DNA of 64,000 nt from Agrobacterium rubi TR3 = NBRC 13261 (GCF_000739935.1 NZ_BBJU01000004.1:1-64000); one strand, 5' to 3'. Positions 44,202-54,463 are shown, counted from the stretch's first letter. The notes: generated by a model not told the origin, from the letters alone. Numbers and translations are program-made.

Positions 44202-45389
44202 ATGGCGGATTTCAAATATATCGTCGTCGGTGCTGGCATGATGGGGGCTGCTGCGGCACGCCATCTTTCGGCGCGAACGGACGGCGTGGCCTTGATCGGA
44301 CCTGCCGAGCCGCTGGACATCAAAAGCCACAAGGGCGTGTTTTCCAGCCATTACGATGAAGCCCGTATTACCCGCGGTTTCGATGGTGATCCCGTCTGGG
44401 CGGAACTGGCGAAACGCTCGATTGCCCGTTACGCCGAGATCGAAGCCAAGAGCGGTGTTCGTTTCTACCACGAAGCGGGGTGCCTCTTTACCGGAAACGG
44501 CAAAGGGCTTGGTGGCGATTACGTAGCGGGGGCCATGGCGGCGCGGGACCGGCTGGGGCTTGTGGTTGAGGAATATGCTGCCTCGCAGATCGGGACCCGG
44601 TTCCCGATGTTTGCTTTGCCCAGAGATCACGATGGCTGGTTCGAGCCGCGCAACGCCGGTTATGTCAATCCACGCGCGCTGGTGAAGGCGCAGGTCGCGA
44701 TCGCCGAACGCCAGGGTACGTCGCTGATTCGCGAGACTGTGGTGAGCGTCGATGACACGGCCTCCGGTGTGGAGGTTGTCACGAACGAGGGGCAACGCTA
44801 CACGGCGGACAAGGTGATCGTGGCGGCGGGCGGCTTCACCAATATGGCCGATCTGCTGCCGTCCAACGTCGATATGGCGGCGACGGGCCGCACCATTGCA
44901 TTTTTCGAACTGGATGAGCAGAAGCAGCGCGATTTCGCGGGAATGCCATCGACCATCGTCCTGGCGGAAAATGCCGATGACATCGTCTATATCCTGCCGC
45001 CGGTGCTGTATCCCGATGGCAAGACCTACCTGAAAATCGGCGGCGAAAGCGAGAAGGGTAGGCTGGAGACGCTTGATGAGGCGGTGCGCTGGTTCCACTC
45101 CGATGGCACGGCGAGCGAGGTGGCGTTTCTGGTGAAGCGGGCTGTCGAGCTTATGCCGAAGCTGGAGGGGTGCCCGGTCACGTCAGGCTCCTGCGTCGCG
45201 TCGATTACCCGCACTGGCTATCCCTATATCGGCTATACGCAGTCTTCGAACATTGCCGTGTTGACGGGTGGAAACTTTGTTTCGGCGAAGTCTTCCGATG
45301 AGATCGGGCGGTTGGGGGCATTGCTACTGCTGGATGGACAACTGACGGAAGAGGATTTTGCGGGGCAGGTGGGGCCAGTGTTTGTTTGA
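44202..45389 (+). CDS. FAD-dependent oxidoreductase (DAO family), paralogue 1
   Basis: 395 residues. The ADP-binding motif VVGAGMMGAAAARHL lies at 7-21 and the C-terminal DAO domain includes YIGYTQSSNIAVLTGGNF. The family oxidises the C-N bond of amino acids or N-methyl amines (sarcosine-oxidase-like). It is about half identical by eye to the gene starting at 45686; both share KYIVVGAGMMGAAAARHL, GVALIGP and PPVLYPDGKTYLKIGGE-type stretches. ATG 44202 is used; upstream codons run into repeat B. Cytosolic. Confidence 0.85.
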   Translation: MADFKYIVVGAGMMGAAAARHLSARTDGVALIGPAEPLDIKSHKGVFSSHYDEARITRGFDGDPVWAELAKRSIARYAEIEAKSGVRFYHEAGCLFTGNGKGLGGDYVAGAMAARDRLGLVVEEYAASQIGTRFPMFALPRDHDGWFEPRNAGYVNPRALVKAQVAIAERQGTSLIRETVVSVDDTASGVEVVTNEGQRYTADKVIVAAGGFTNMADLLPSNVDMAATGRTIAFFELDEQKQRDFAGMPSTIVLAENADDIVYILPPVLYPDGKTYLKIGGESEKGRLETLDEAVRWFHSDGTASEVAFLVKRAVELMPKLEGCPVTSGSCVASITRTGYPYIGYTQSSNIAVLTGGNFVSAKSSDEIGRLGALLLLDGQLTEEDFAGQVGPVFV

Positions 45390-45392
45390 GGC

Positions 45393-45613
45393 GGGTTCGA
45401 TGGTGAAGGTCGGCGAGTGTGGCTCACCCCCCTCTGTCCTGCCGGACATCTCCCCACAAGGAGGGAGATCGGCTGGGCGCACTAACTTCTGTTCAGTCTC
45501 AACGTACGAATTGGCCGAAAGCTAACCGCGATTCAATCTCCCCACCTGTGGGGGAGATGTCCGGCAGGACAGAGGGGGGTAAGCCACACCCACCGACCTT
45601 CACCATCAAACCC
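45393..45613. repeat. Dispersed palindromic repeat A, copy with extended arms
   Basis: The core is as in other copies (orientation like 38095). In addition, the flanks GGGTTCGATGGTGAAGGTC (from 45393) and GACCTTCACCATCAAACCC (to 45613) are complementary over 21 bp with one mismatch, although this outer sequence is not part of the shared element. The total arms exceed 60 bp. It lies between the two paralogous oxidoreductase genes. Confidence 0.85.
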
Positions 45614-45685
45614 AAAACCTCTGGAATCGATTCCGCAAACCGCTACAACTCCTTGTAACAGAGTCTAAAATCAGTGAGCTCGAAC

Positions 45686-46879
45686 ATGGCAACTCAGTTC
45701 AAATATATCGTGGTCGGTGCGGGCATGATGGGGGCTGCTGCGGCGCGGCATCTGACTGGAAAGTCGGATGGCGTCGCGCTGATCGGACCCGGCGAGCCTG
45801 CGGATATCAAGAACCACACCGGTGTTTTTGCCAGCCATTATGATGCGGCGCGTATTACCCGTACCATCGATGGCAATGCGGATTGGGCGCGGCTGGCCAA
45901 TCGGTCGATTGCCCGATACGCCGAAATCGAGCGCGAGAGCGGCGTGGAATTTTACGGTGAGGTTGGTTGCCTGATCGTTGGCAAGAAACGCGGCGCCGGC
46001 TTTGACTATATCGAGAATGTTTGCGCGGCGGCGGAGACGCTGGGTGTCGAGATCGAGATTCTAGATGATTCGGTGCTGGCGGATCGCTTTCCCTATTTTG
46101 CGTTCGAGAGTGGGTGCGAAGGCGTGTTCGAGAGGCGCAACGCCGGATGGGTCAATCCGCGTGAGATGGTGCGGGCGCAGATCGTCAGCGCTGAAAAGCG
46201 TGGCGTGACGCGGATCGATGACATTGCCGTCAGCGTGCGGGAAGACGGCGGTGTTGCGACGGTGACGACCGCGTCCGGCCATATCTATACGGCAGAGAAA
46301 GTAATCGTCGCGGCGGGCGGTTTTTCCGTTGCCGAGGGGTTGTTGCCGCAGAAGCTTGAGATGCAGGTCAATGGCCGCACCGTCGCATTCTTTGAAATTC
46401 CAGACCAGGAACTGCATCGCTACGCGGGCATGCCATCGCTGATCTATGAGCCAGCCGATCCGCGCAAGCACATCTATCTCTTGCCGCCGGTGCGCTATCC
46501 CGATGGCAAGACCTATCTCAAGATCGGCGGTGAGCCTGTCGACATCGTCTTGAACGGCGACCGCGAAATCCGTGACTGGTTTCGCTCCGGTGGAAGCGCC
46601 AAGGTGCGCGATGATTTTTCCGAGATCATCGAAACGCTGATCCCTTCCATTGATCGCTCGCGGATATCGATGGCGGCTTGCGTGACATCTTATACGCCGA
46701 GCGGCTTTCCGGCGATCGGCTATACGGCGTCGCCAGGCATCGCCGTTCTGACCGGCGGCTGCGGCGCGGCGGCCAAGAGTTCCGATGAAATCGGGCGGCT
46801 GGGCGCTGAGCTTCTGGTCGAAGGGCGGATCATCGATACGGAATATGCTGCGGATTTCGCGCCTGCTTTCTCTGCGTAA
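45686..46879 (+). CDS. FAD-dependent oxidoreductase (DAO family), paralogue 2
   Basis: 397 residues, with the FAD motif VVGAGMMGAAAARHL at 9-23 and the C-terminal SGFPAIGYTASPGIAVLTGG segment. Same family and layout as the gene at 44202, evidently a tandem duplication that has diverged in substrate-facing parts. ATG 45686 is chosen over a GTG four codons earlier. The 3' end lies about 50 bp before RNase P RNA. Confidence 0.85.
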   Translation: MATQFKYIVVGAGMMGAAAARHLTGKSDGVALIGPGEPADIKNHTGVFASHYDAARITRTIDGNADWARLANRSIARYAEIERESGVEFYGEVGCLIVGKKRGAGFDYIENVCAAAETLGVEIEILDDSVLADRFPYFAFESGCEGVFERRNAGWVNPREMVRAQIVSAEKRGVTRIDDIAVSVREDGGVATVTTASGHIYTAEKVIVAAGGFSVAEGLLPQKLEMQVNGRTVAFFEIPDQELHRYAGMPSLIYEPADPRKHIYLLPPVRYPDGKTYLKIGGEPVDIVLNGDREIRDWFRSGGSAKVRDDFSEIIETLIPSIDRSRISMAACVTSYTPSGFPAIGYTASPGIAVLTGGCGAAAKSSDEIGRLGAELLVEGRIIDTEYAADFAPAFSA

Positions 46880-46931
46880 TGATCCGTTCGCGGATTTTCC
46901 GGTGGCTTTCGTTTCTGAACCCGTCTAAGGA

Positions 46932-47343
46932 GCCCCTGCCAGTTGGCCGGGCAGCCGCGCTTTACCAATGTCGAAAGACGGTAGGGTGAGGAAAGTCCGG
47001 GCTCCACAGAAACACGGTGCCGGATAACGTCCGGCGGGGGCGACCCTAGGGAAAGTGCCGCAGAGAGTAGACCGCCACTTTTATAGTGGTAAGGGTGAAA
47101 GGGTGGGGTAAGAGCCCACCGCGCCGCTGGTAACAGGGGTGGCATGGTAAACCCCACCGGGAGCAAGACCGAATAGGGATAACGCGGGATGCGCGCAAGC
47201 GTATCTACAGCCGGTTTTTGGGCGAGTTATCCGGGTGGGTTGCGAGAGGCGGCGTGCAAATGCCGTCCCAGATGAATGGCTGCCACGTTCCGGGTCAAAC
47301 CGGGGCCATACAGAACCCGGCTTACAGGCCAACTGGCAAATTC
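46932..47343 (+). ncRNA. rnpB: RNase P RNA, bacterial class A
   Basis: The P1 helix is GCCAGTTGGCC (46938-46948) with GGCCAACTGGC (47327-47337). Conserved cores in order: GAGGAAAGTCCGGGCTCC, the AGAGAGTAGACCGCC region, GGGTGAAAGGGTG, GGTAAACCCCACC, GAGCAAGACCGAATAGG, CAGATGAATGGCTGCCACG and ACAGAACCCGGCTTACAGG. A T-rich stretch follows. It is the catalytic RNA that matures tRNA 5' ends. Its place upstream of mraZ is usual in Rhizobiales. Confidence 0.97.
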
Positions 47344-47738
47344 CTTTTTAATACAGGCTCTTAGGAGTCGACCTCCCTCATCGTATATAAGTATTTGTTA
47401 TTGCTTCTAAAATAAGATTTTAGGGGCGATTTTTTATTGTCGTTGCTCAAGCCCTTGAATGAACACGGTAAACCATTCGTTAAACTTAACGGGATATGAA
47501 TACTCGATCCGAGGCTGGTATCCCGCCGGCTTCTCCCATTGACGCCCAAAGTGTCCCATGGTATCCCAAATGCACACCACAAAGGGTCGTGTTTTTGACC
47601 CGCAATCTCTGAAACGGAGAGGCCTGCAAGGGTCCGATGGGCATTACGTCCTACCGGTCAGCGATGTGTCGTGCGTAACGGTGTTGCCGGTCGGTGCAAG
47701 CTTTGGCTCTGCATTTGGCGGCTTTGGCGAGTTTAAGA
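47344..47738. other. Intergenic region between rnpB and mraZ
   Basis: 395 bp that hold the terminator-like T-rich end of rnpB, a palindrome CGTTAA-AC-TTAACG (47478-47491), four phased MraZ boxes (47534-47568) and a long (about 170 nt) leader before mraZ. In-frame codons upstream of mraZ and rsmH here do not look coding. Confidence 0.6.
47534..47568 (+). promoter_or_regulatory. MraZ-binding repeats upstream of mraZ
   Basis: TCCCA, GCCCA, TCCCA and TCCCA start at 47534, 47544, 47554 and 47564, an exact 10-bp period. On the other strand they read TGGGN, the MraZ box known from E. coli, with its 5-bp spacers. MraZ is expected to repress its own cluster here. Confidence 0.8.
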
Positions 47739-48179
47739 ATGGGTCGCTTTTTATCGAACGTGACAAACAGGATCGACGCCAAGGGGCGCGTTTCGGTTCC
47801 GTCGCTGTTTCGCTCGGTGCTGGCGGACCGTGGCATTCAGGAGCTTTATTGTCTCCAGGATTTTGCATTTCCAGCCATCAGCGTGGGTGGTCCGGACTTG
47901 CTCGAACGATACGAACGGCAGATCGCTTCCATGGATGCGTTCTCGCCGGAGGCGAACGCGATGTCGCTGCTGGTCCACGGCGGCGGCATTTTCATGAAGC
48001 TCGATGCCGAAGGGCGATTGATGGTGACGGATTTCATTCGGGAATTCGCCAACATCACCACCGAGGTTACCTTTGTGGGTCGAGCGGATCATTTTCAGTT
48101 GTGGCAGCCGGACGCGTTTCACGAGGCGCAGAAGGCGGCAAGAACGGGGCGCGGTTTTACCGCTGGTCGCCCCGTATAG
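47739..48179 (+). CDS. mraZ: Transcriptional regulator MraZ
   Basis: 146 residues with two AbrB-like SpoVT folds: [20 protein letters not shown] and the second [15 protein letters not shown]. It forms ring oligomers that bind TGGGN repeats and control the division/cell-wall cluster. ATG 47739 is the conserved MraZ start. First gene of the cluster; rsmH follows at 14 bp. The matching boxes are 170 bp upstream. Confidence 0.93.
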   Translation: MGRFLSNVTNRIDAKGRVSVPSLFRSVLADRGIQELYCLQDFAFPAISVGGPDLLERYERQIASMDAFSPEANAMSLLVHGGGIFMKLDAEGRLMVTDFIREFANITTEVTFVGRADHFQLWQPDAFHEAQKAARTGRGFTAGRPV

Positions 48180-48193
48180 GACGGGGAAACGGA

Positions 48194-49219
48194 ATGACGG
48201 CGAATTCTGGCGGACGATCTTCTGAAGCCAGTGGCGGACCGGTTCGCCACATTCCGGTTCTTCTCCATGAAGTCCTGGGCGCTCTCGAGCCAGCGCCGGG
48301 CAAAATCATTCTCGACGGCACCTTCGGTGCGGGCGGATACACCCAGGCCATTCTCGACCAGGGCGCCAATGTCATCGCGCTGGACCGTGATCCCAACGCC
48401 ATCGCAGGCGGGCAGGACATGGTTGCTGCCAATGGCGGTCGCCTCTCGCTCATCCAGTCGCAGTTTTCCAATCTTTCCGCGCATGTGCCGGCCGATGGTC
48501 TCGACGGTCTTGTGCTCGATATCGGCGTGTCCTCCATGCAGATCGATGAGGCCGAACGCGGCTTTTCGTTCCAGCGGAATGGTCCTTTGGATATGCGCAT
48601 GTCGGCATCCGGCGTTTCGGCGGCCGATGTCGTCAACCGCGCCAAGGTGTCCGATCTCATTCGCATCTTCGGATTTCTGGGCGAGGAAAAGCAGCCGGGC
48701 CGCATTGCCCGCGCCATCGAAAAGAAGCGTGCCGAAGAGCCGTTTCGGACCACCCGTGATTTGGCCGGATTGATCGAAATCGTGACGCCACGCAAGGCCA
48801 AGGACAAGATCCATCCCGCCACCCGTGTGTTTCAGGCACTACGCGTCTTTGTCAACGATGAGCTGGGCGAGTTGGCGCAGGCCTTATTTGCCGCCGAGCG
48901 CGCCTTGAAGCCGGGTGGTCGGCTCGTGGTCGTCACCTTCCATTCGCTGGAAGACCGAATCGTCAAGAAATATTTCGCCGATCGTTCCGACCGTGCGACG
49001 GGCTCGCGCCATATGCCGATGGTGGCCGCAAAGTCGGCGATTTTTGACGCCGTGGGCAAGTCGATGATTGCGGCAAGCGACGAGGAAGCGGAGATCAATC
49101 CGCGCGCCCGGTCCGCCAAGCTGCGGGCAGGCGTTCGCACCACGGCACCGGTTCGGCCTGCGGATCTGTCGATCTTCGAGCTGCCTGATCTCGCCAGCCT
49201 AGCAAAGATGGGAGGTTGA
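48194..49219 (+). CDS. rsmH: 16S rRNA (cytosine(1402)-N(4))-methyltransferase RsmH
   Basis: 341 residues. SAM-binding segment [14 protein letters not shown], the [13 protein letters not shown] motif and [11 protein letters not shown] near the C-terminus are diagnostic. It methylates C1402 of 16S rRNA at the decoding site. ATG 48194 is used; an open frame extends upstream through mraZ in another phase but is not coding. Followed one base later by ftsL. Confidence 0.95.
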   Translation: MTANSGGRSSEASGGPVRHIPVLLHEVLGALEPAPGKIILDGTFGAGGYTQAILDQGANVIALDRDPNAIAGGQDMVAANGGRLSLIQSQFSNLSAHVPADGLDGLVLDIGVSSMQIDEAERGFSFQRNGPLDMRMSASGVSAADVVNRAKVSDLIRIFGFLGEEKQPGRIARAIEKKRAEEPFRTTRDLAGLIEIVTPRKAKDKIHPATRVFQALRVFVNDELGELAQALFAAERALKPGGRLVVVTFHSLEDRIVKKYFADRSDRATGSRHMPMVAAKSAIFDAVGKSMIAASDEEAEINPRARSAKLRAGVRTTAPVRPADLSIFELPDLASLAKMGG

Positions 49220-49220
49220 T

Positions 49221-49775
49221 ATGCTGCGTACCTTCGATTTCGTTCTCATGGGTGTGATGGTGGCTGCGGCTGTCGTGACCTATTCCATCAAGCATCAGGC
49301 TGATTTGAAGCTGGATTCCGTGCGCAAGCTGGAAGCCGAAATCAAGCTGGAGAAGGACACGATCGATCTACTGCGGGCGGACTGGGCGCTTTTGACCCAG
49401 CCGAACCGTCTGCACCGTCTCGTCAACGCCTATCAGGGCGATCTGGCGCTGGCGCCGACGCAGCCGACGCAGCTTTCGCAGCCGAAGGAATTGCCGATGC
49501 TGCGCTCGCAATTGCCGCAGCCGCCGGAGCCTGTCGGCATGAGCGTTGAAGATGTTATTGCGGCTGCGATGAGCGGCTCCAAGCCTGGCGCAACATTGGG
49601 TGGTGTAAAACCCAAATCACCACCAGCCGGGCAGATTGCGGTGAGTGGTGGTGTTCCGGTGCCGCAGCCTCGTGCGCGGGCGGTTCGCCCGTCACAACCC
49701 ATGCCGGTGGCGCGTACCCAGCAGGGTGACGAAACTGGTGACATGGATGAAACGATAACTGGATCGGTGGACTGA
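49221..49775 (+). CDS. ftsL: FtsL-like division protein with Pro/Gln-rich tail
   Basis: 184 residues. One membrane helix (about 5-22) is followed by a short coiled coil (KLEAEIKLEKDTIDLLRADWALL) that in FtsL pairs with FtsB. The C-terminal 100 residues are Pro/Gln-rich and low in complexity, much longer than in gammaproteobacterial FtsL (about 120 residues). It overlaps ftsI by one base (TGATG). Identity rests on position and topology, as FtsL sequence is poorly conserved. Confidence 0.85.
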   Translation: MLRTFDFVLMGVMVAAAVVTYSIKHQADLKLDSVRKLEAEIKLEKDTIDLLRADWALLTQPNRLHRLVNAYQGDLALAPTQPTQLSQPKELPMLRSQLPQPPEPVGMSVEDVIAAAMSGSKPGATLGGVKPKSPPAGQIAVSGGVPVPQPRARAVRPSQPMPVARTQQGDETGDMDETITGSVD

Positions 49776-51514
49776 TGTCTTTTCTGTCTCGCGTCATGGT
49801 TCTGAAAAGCAGGGCTCATTTTTCCGCAAGCACCAGTGGCTTTGCCGACCATGCCGCTTTTGAAGGCGCGCGCAAACGCCGCGCCACCCAGGCCAAGACA
49901 CGCGTCGGTCTGCTGATTGTCGGCTTCATCGCGTTTTATGGCGTAGTCGGTGGCCGTCTGGTTCAATACGGCATGACACAGCCGGAAACGGTGTCCAGCA
50001 TCGCGCCCGCAGACCGGCTGATGGCCTCGCGCCCCGATCTTCTGGATCGCAACGGCGAAGTGCTGGCAACCGATATTCGCACGGTCTCGCTGTTTGCGGA
50101 GCCGCATCGCATCGTCGATGTCGATGAAGCCATCGAGAAACTGCAAACGGTTCTGCCCGATCTCGATACGCGCGGCACCTATCAGAAGCTGAAATCCGAA
50201 TCGCGCTTCCAATGGCTGCGCCGTCAGTTGACGCCCAAGCAGCAGAGCCAGATTTTGGCGCTCGGCATTCCCGGCATTGGCTTTCGTCCCGAAAAGCGCC
50301 GTTTCTATCCCGGTGGGCATACCGCAGCTCACGTCGTCGGTCACGTCAATATCGACAACCGCGGCGTGGCTGGCATGGAGCGCTATCTCGACAATCAGGG
50401 TCTGGCAGACCTGACCGCTCTTGGCATGACCTCGGACCAGCCTCTGGAGCCGGTCAAGCTGTCGATCGATCTGCGTGTGCAGGCCATTGTTCGCGAAGTC
50501 GTGGCCGACGCCATTCAGAAGTTTAAGGCAATTGGCGCTGGCGCTGTCGTCATCAATGTTCATACCGGCGAAATTCTCGCCATGGCATCGCTGCCGGATT
50601 ACGACCCCAACAACCCTGCCGAAGGCGCAAAAGAAGGCTGGCTGAACCGCATGTCGAACGGCACGTTCGAAATGGGTTCGACCTTCAAGTCCTTTACCAT
50701 CGCCATGGGTCTGGATTCCGGCAAAGTCCACATCAACGATATGTTCGATGCGCGTGCGCCGATCCGCATCGGTGGCTTCACCATCAAGGATTTCCACGGC
50801 AAGGGTCGCATGCTCTCCGTTCCGGAAATCTTCCAGTATTCGTCCAACATTGGTACGGCCAAGATTGCCGATACGGTCGGTATCGAAGGGCACAAGGAGT
50901 TTCTGACGCGGCTTGGTCTTCTGAGCAAGATGCAAACGGAACTACCGGAAATCGCCATGCCATCGCAGCCGCGCGTGTGGAAAAAGATCAACTCGGTGAC
51001 CATCTCCTTCGGTCACGGTGTCTCCACCACACCCTTGCAAACGGCGATTGCCGGTGCCGCCCTGGTCAATGGCGGCAAGCTGATCGAGCCGACCTTTCTG
51101 CCACGCACGGTGGCGCAGGCCGATCAGGTTGCCAAGCAAGTCTTGCAGCCGGGTGCCAGCAAGGACATGCGCTTCCTGTTCGAATGGAATGGCGTCAACG
51201 GTTCTGGTCGTAATGCGCGCGTCGAAGGCTTCAACGTGGGCGGCAAGACCGGCACGGCCGACAAGGTCGTCAATGGTCGCTATGTTCACGACAAGAACTT
51301 CAACGCCTTCCTGTCTGCCTTCCCGATGGATAAGCCGGAATATGTGGTTCTGTCCTTCATCGACGAGCCGAAGACGGACAAGGGCAATGGCGCGGCACTG
51401 GCCGGTACGTCTGCGGCACCGATGGTGCACGATATCATCACCCGTTCCGCAGCCATTCTTGGCGTGAAACCGAAGTTCGGCAAGGATGGTTCGGCCTTGC
51501 TGGTGTCTTATTGA
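49775..51514 (+). CDS. ftsI: Peptidoglycan D,D-transpeptidase FtsI (PBP3)
   Basis: 579 residues. Basic cytosolic tail, membrane helix (about 44-62), a pedestal domain (about 80-220) and the transpeptidase domain with SxxK as S302-T-F-K305, SSN at 356-358 and KTG at 491-493. It crosslinks septal peptidoglycan with FtsW. Length is typical. Ends 58 bp before murE. Confidence 0.95.
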   Translation: MSFLSRVMVLKSRAHFSASTSGFADHAAFEGARKRRATQAKTRVGLLIVGFIAFYGVVGGRLVQYGMTQPETVSSIAPADRLMASRPDLLDRNGEVLATDIRTVSLFAEPHRIVDVDEAIEKLQTVLPDLDTRGTYQKLKSESRFQWLRRQLTPKQQSQILALGIPGIGFRPEKRRFYPGGHTAAHVVGHVNIDNRGVAGMERYLDNQGLADLTALGMTSDQPLEPVKLSIDLRVQAIVREVVADAIQKFKAIGAGAVVINVHTGEILAMASLPDYDPNNPAEGAKEGWLNRMSNGTFEMGSTFKSFTIAMGLDSGKVHINDMFDARAPIRIGGFTIKDFHGKGRMLSVPEIFQYSSNIGTAKIADTVGIEGHKEFLTRLGLLSKMQTELPEIAMPSQPRVWKKINSVTISFGHGVSTTPLQTAIAGAALVNGGKLIEPTFLPRTVAQADQVAKQVLQPGASKDMRFLFEWNGVNGSGRNARVEGFNVGGKTGTADKVVNGRYVHDKNFNAFLSAFPMDKPEYVVLSFIDEPKTDKGNGAALAGTSAAPMVHDIITRSAAILGVKPKFGKDGSALLVSY

Positions 51515-51572
51515 TTGGTACATCTCATGACGGACCGGCGAATCGCGCCGGGGGGACAAGACGGACATATCG

Positions 51573-53033
51573 ATGAATTTGCGAGACCTCTCGGGGGCTG
51601 AGTTCCCCGAACTGAACGAGTTGCTGCGGACAGACGCCGGAGCGCTGGATATTACCGGGATTACGGCTGACAGCCGCAAGGCCCAGCCAGGATCGCTGTT
51701 CGTGGCGGTGGCCGGAACCAAGGCGGATGGCAGCACTTACGTGCAGGACGCCGTGGCCAAGGGTGCCGTCGCTGTCGTATCCAGCCATGCCATGGATGCA
51801 GGCGTACCGGTTCTCGTTGTCGCTAATCCGCGCCGTTATCTCTCTCTTTCTGCCGCTCGCTTTTATGGCAAACAGCCCGAAACCATGATTGCCGTGACCG
51901 GCACGGCGGGCAAGACCTCCGTCGCCTCCTTCATTCGCCAGATTTGGAAGTCCGCGGGCCATGCGGCAGCGCAGATCGGTACCACAGGTTTGATCGCGCC
52001 GGGTCGCGAGGACTATGGTTCGCTAACGACGCCTGATCCAGTTTCGCTGCATGCGCTCTTAGCAGAATTGGCCGACGAAGGTGTGACCCACGCGGCGATG
52101 GAAGCCTCCAGCCATGGCCTCGACCAGCGCCGTCTGGATGGCGTGAAGCTTGCCGCTGCCGGGTTCACCAATCTCGGTCGGGACCATATGGATTACCATC
52201 CCACCATTGAAGACTACATGGCCGCCAAGATGCGGTTGTTCGATACGCTTCTGCCGAAGGGTTCGCCTGTCGTCATCTTCTCTGACGATGCATGGTCGGA
52301 CCGCGCTATCGAGGTCGCGAGAGCCGCGGGCCATGATGTGCGCACCGTCGGTCGCAAGGGTGATTATCTGACGCTGAAGCGCGTCGAACATTTCCGCCAC
52401 AAGCAGATGATCGAAGTGCATCATCAGGGCAAGATTTACGAAGTCGATATTCCGCTGGCCGGTGATTTTCAGGTGGCCAATGCGCTTGTTGCCGCAGGGC
52501 TTGCGATCTCGACCGGTGTTTCGGCTTCGGTGGCGCTCAAGGCGCTCGAGAAACTGGTGGGTGCTGCTGGCCGTCTCGAACTGATCGGCCAGACGAAGAA
52601 CGGCGCGCTGGCCTATGTGGATTATGCCCATAAGCCGGATGCGCTGGAAAATGTGCTGACCTCGGTGCGGCCGTTCACATCCGGTCGCATCATTACGGTT
52701 TTTGGCTGCGGTGGAGACCGCGACAAGGGCAAGCGCCCGATCATGGGCGAAATCGCGACACGTCTGTCCGACATCGTCATCGTGACGGATGACAATCCGC
52801 GCTCGGAAGAGCCGCAGACCATCCGTTCTGAAATCATGGCGGCGGCGCCCGGTGCGCTGGAAATCGCCGATAGGGCAGAGGCTATACGCCATGCCGTTTC
52901 GCTGCTGGGCAGCGGGGACACTTTGATCGTAGCGGGCAAGGGGCATGAGGAAGGTCAGATTGTTGGCGGCGTGACGCTGCCATTTTCGGACCATGAACAG
53001 GTGCGTACTGCGCTGGAAGGACTGAAGATTTGA
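51573..53033 (+). CDS. murE: UDP-MurNAc-tripeptide synthetase MurE
   Basis: 486 residues with Mur ligase N, central and C domains. ATP loop GTAGKTS (110-116). The DDNPRSEEP motif (about residue 404) is the meso-diaminopimelate specificity signature. It adds meso-DAP to UDP-MurNAc-Ala-Glu. Its last codons overlap the murF start (TTGA). Confidence 0.95.
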   Translation: MNLRDLSGAEFPELNELLRTDAGALDITGITADSRKAQPGSLFVAVAGTKADGSTYVQDAVAKGAVAVVSSHAMDAGVPVLVVANPRRYLSLSAARFYGKQPETMIAVTGTAGKTSVASFIRQIWKSAGHAAAQIGTTGLIAPGREDYGSLTTPDPVSLHALLAELADEGVTHAAMEASSHGLDQRRLDGVKLAAAGFTNLGRDHMDYHPTIEDYMAAKMRLFDTLLPKGSPVVIFSDDAWSDRAIEVARAAGHDVRTVGRKGDYLTLKRVEHFRHKQMIEVHHQGKIYEVDIPLAGDFQVANALVAAGLAISTGVSASVALKALEKLVGAAGRLELIGQTKNGALAYVDYAHKPDALENVLTSVRPFTSGRIITVFGCGGDRDKGKRPIMGEIATRLSDIVIVTDDNPRSEEPQTIRSEIMAAAPGALEIADRAEAIRHAVSLLGSGDTLIVAGKGHEEGQIVGGVTLPFSDHEQVRTALEGLKI

Positions 53034-54463
53034 ACTGGTTATGGACAGTACCGGATATGGTCGCCGTCATGGCAGGCCGTCCGGTCGGCAACCTGCCGCA
53101 AGGCATTACGGGCATTTCCATCGATAGCCGCACGGTGCAGGAAGGCGAAGCCTTTTTCGCCATCAAGGGCGACCGGGTGGACGGCCATGATTATGCAAGT
53201 TTCGCCGTCGCCAATGGCGCCGGACTTCTGGTGGTGTCGGAATCCAAGCTGCCAGCGCTGGGACGACTGACCGTGCCGATGATCGTGGTGGAAGACGTTC
53301 TGGCTGCCTTGGTCAAGCTTGGCATCGCTGCCAGAGAGCGGACATCGGCGCGCATCATCGCCATCACCGGTTCGGTCGGCAAGACGACCACGAAGGAAAT
53401 GCTGCGCCAGGTTCTGGCACCTTCGGGCCGGGTCCATGCGGCTGTGTCTTCCTTCAACAACCATTGGGGCGTGCCGCTGACCTTGGCGCGTATGCCGGCG
53501 GATACGGAATTCGGCATTTTCGAAGTCGGCATGAACCATGCGGGCGAAATCAGCCCTTTGGTCAAGCAGGTGAAGCCGCATCTGGCGATCATCACCACCA
53601 TCGCAGCGGCTCATCTGGGCAATTTCAACAGTCTAGAAGAGATCGCTGCTGCCAAGGCTGAAATCTTCGAGGGTGTTCTGCCCGGTGGCGCTGTCATTCT
53701 CAATCATGACAATGCCCAGTTCGAGCAGCTGGAACGGGCGGCATTTGATGCGGGCATCGAGCATGTTCTGACCTTCGGTCAACATGCCAAGGCCGACTTC
53801 CGCCTTGCCGATTATGAGAACACGCCCAACGGCTCCACCATCTGGGCCATCATCAACGGTGAAACCAGCGAATTGCATATCGGTGCTGCTGGCCGCCACA
53901 TCGCCGAAAACGCCATGGCTGCCATCGGCACGATTGCCGTCTTGGGCGCGGACCTCGACAAGGCCTTTACAGCGCTTGGGACTTTGGAAGCCGTGAAGGG
54001 CAGGGGGCAGCGTCATCGCCTGTCCGTGGGCGAAGGCTCGTTTCTCTTGATCGATGAGAGCTACAATGCCAATCCGGCCTCCATGCGGGCTGCCATTGCG
54101 CTTTTGGCCGCAGCCGAGGTTAAGGGCGATGGACGGCGTGTGGCCGTGCTGGGCGACATGCTTGAGATGGGAGAGTTCTCTGCCGAGGTGCATGAGGAAT
54201 TGTCCGGCCCGCTTCTGTCGGCTGGCATCGAGCATGTGTGGCTTGCAGGTGAGTCGATGGCGGCTCTTCGCGATGCACTGCCGGAAAGCGTCAATGTTGC
54301 ATGGTTTCCCACCACCGCCGAATTGAATGAATTCGTCCTGAAATGGGTTCAGCCGGGCGATGTCTTGATGATAAAATCGTCACTTGGCATCGGTTTCGGC
54401 AAGATCGTAACGGCCCTTCTTGACAAGTATCCGGCATTCCCCGAGACGGAACGCCAAATCTAG
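53030..54463 (+). CDS. murF: UDP-MurNAc-pentapeptide synthetase MurF
   Basis: 477 residues. ATP loop [11 protein letters not shown] (about 121), N-terminal substrate domain [19 protein letters not shown]. It adds D-Ala-D-Ala. The start is TTG 53030, overlapping the murE stop; the first ATG is only nine codons in and would cut into the conserved MNWLWT-type start. Confidence 0.92.
   Translation: MNWLWTVPDMVAVMAGRPVGNLPQGITGISIDSRTVQEGEAFFAIKGDRVDGHDYASFAVANGAGLLVVSESKLPALGRLTVPMIVVEDVLAALVKLGIAARERTSARIIAITGSVGKTTTKEMLRQVLAPSGRVHAAVSSFNNHWGVPLTLARMPADTEFGIFEVGMNHAGEISPLVKQVKPHLAIITTIAAAHLGNFNSLEEIAAAKAEIFEGVLPGGAVILNHDNAQFEQLERAAFDAGIEHVLTFGQHAKADFRLADYENTPNGSTIWAIINGETSELHIGAAGRHIAENAMAAIGTIAVLGADLDKAFTALGTLEAVKGRGQRHRLSVGEGSFLLIDESYNANPASMRAAIALLAAAEVKGDGRRVAVLGDMLEMGEFSAEVHEELSGPLLSAGIEHVWLAGESMAALRDALPESVNVAWFPTTAELNEFVLKWVQPGDVLMIKSSLGIGFGKIVTALLDKYPAFPETERQI

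Noticed and set aside
43542..45098. 518-codon frame on the minus strand
   Set aside because: It crosses two genes with clear catalytic motifs and a repeat; composition is His/Arg-rich as in antisense frames.
47478..47491. CGTTAAACTTAACG considered as a CtrA site
   Set aside because: The TTAA cores are too close; CtrA needs TTAA-N7-TTAA. The palindrome itself may still matter.
47534..47568. Short tandem repeats considered as a CRISPR remnant
   Set aside because: Units are 5 bp with 5-bp spacers and match MraZ boxes; there are no cas genes or longer repeats.
47558..48193. In-frame extension of rsmH upstream through mraZ
   Set aside because: mraZ in another frame is unmistakable, and RsmH homologues start near MTANSGG-type residues; the extension is non-coding.
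49433..50935. 500-codon frame opposite ftsL and ftsI
   Set aside because: Antisense to well-conserved FtsI catalytic motifs.
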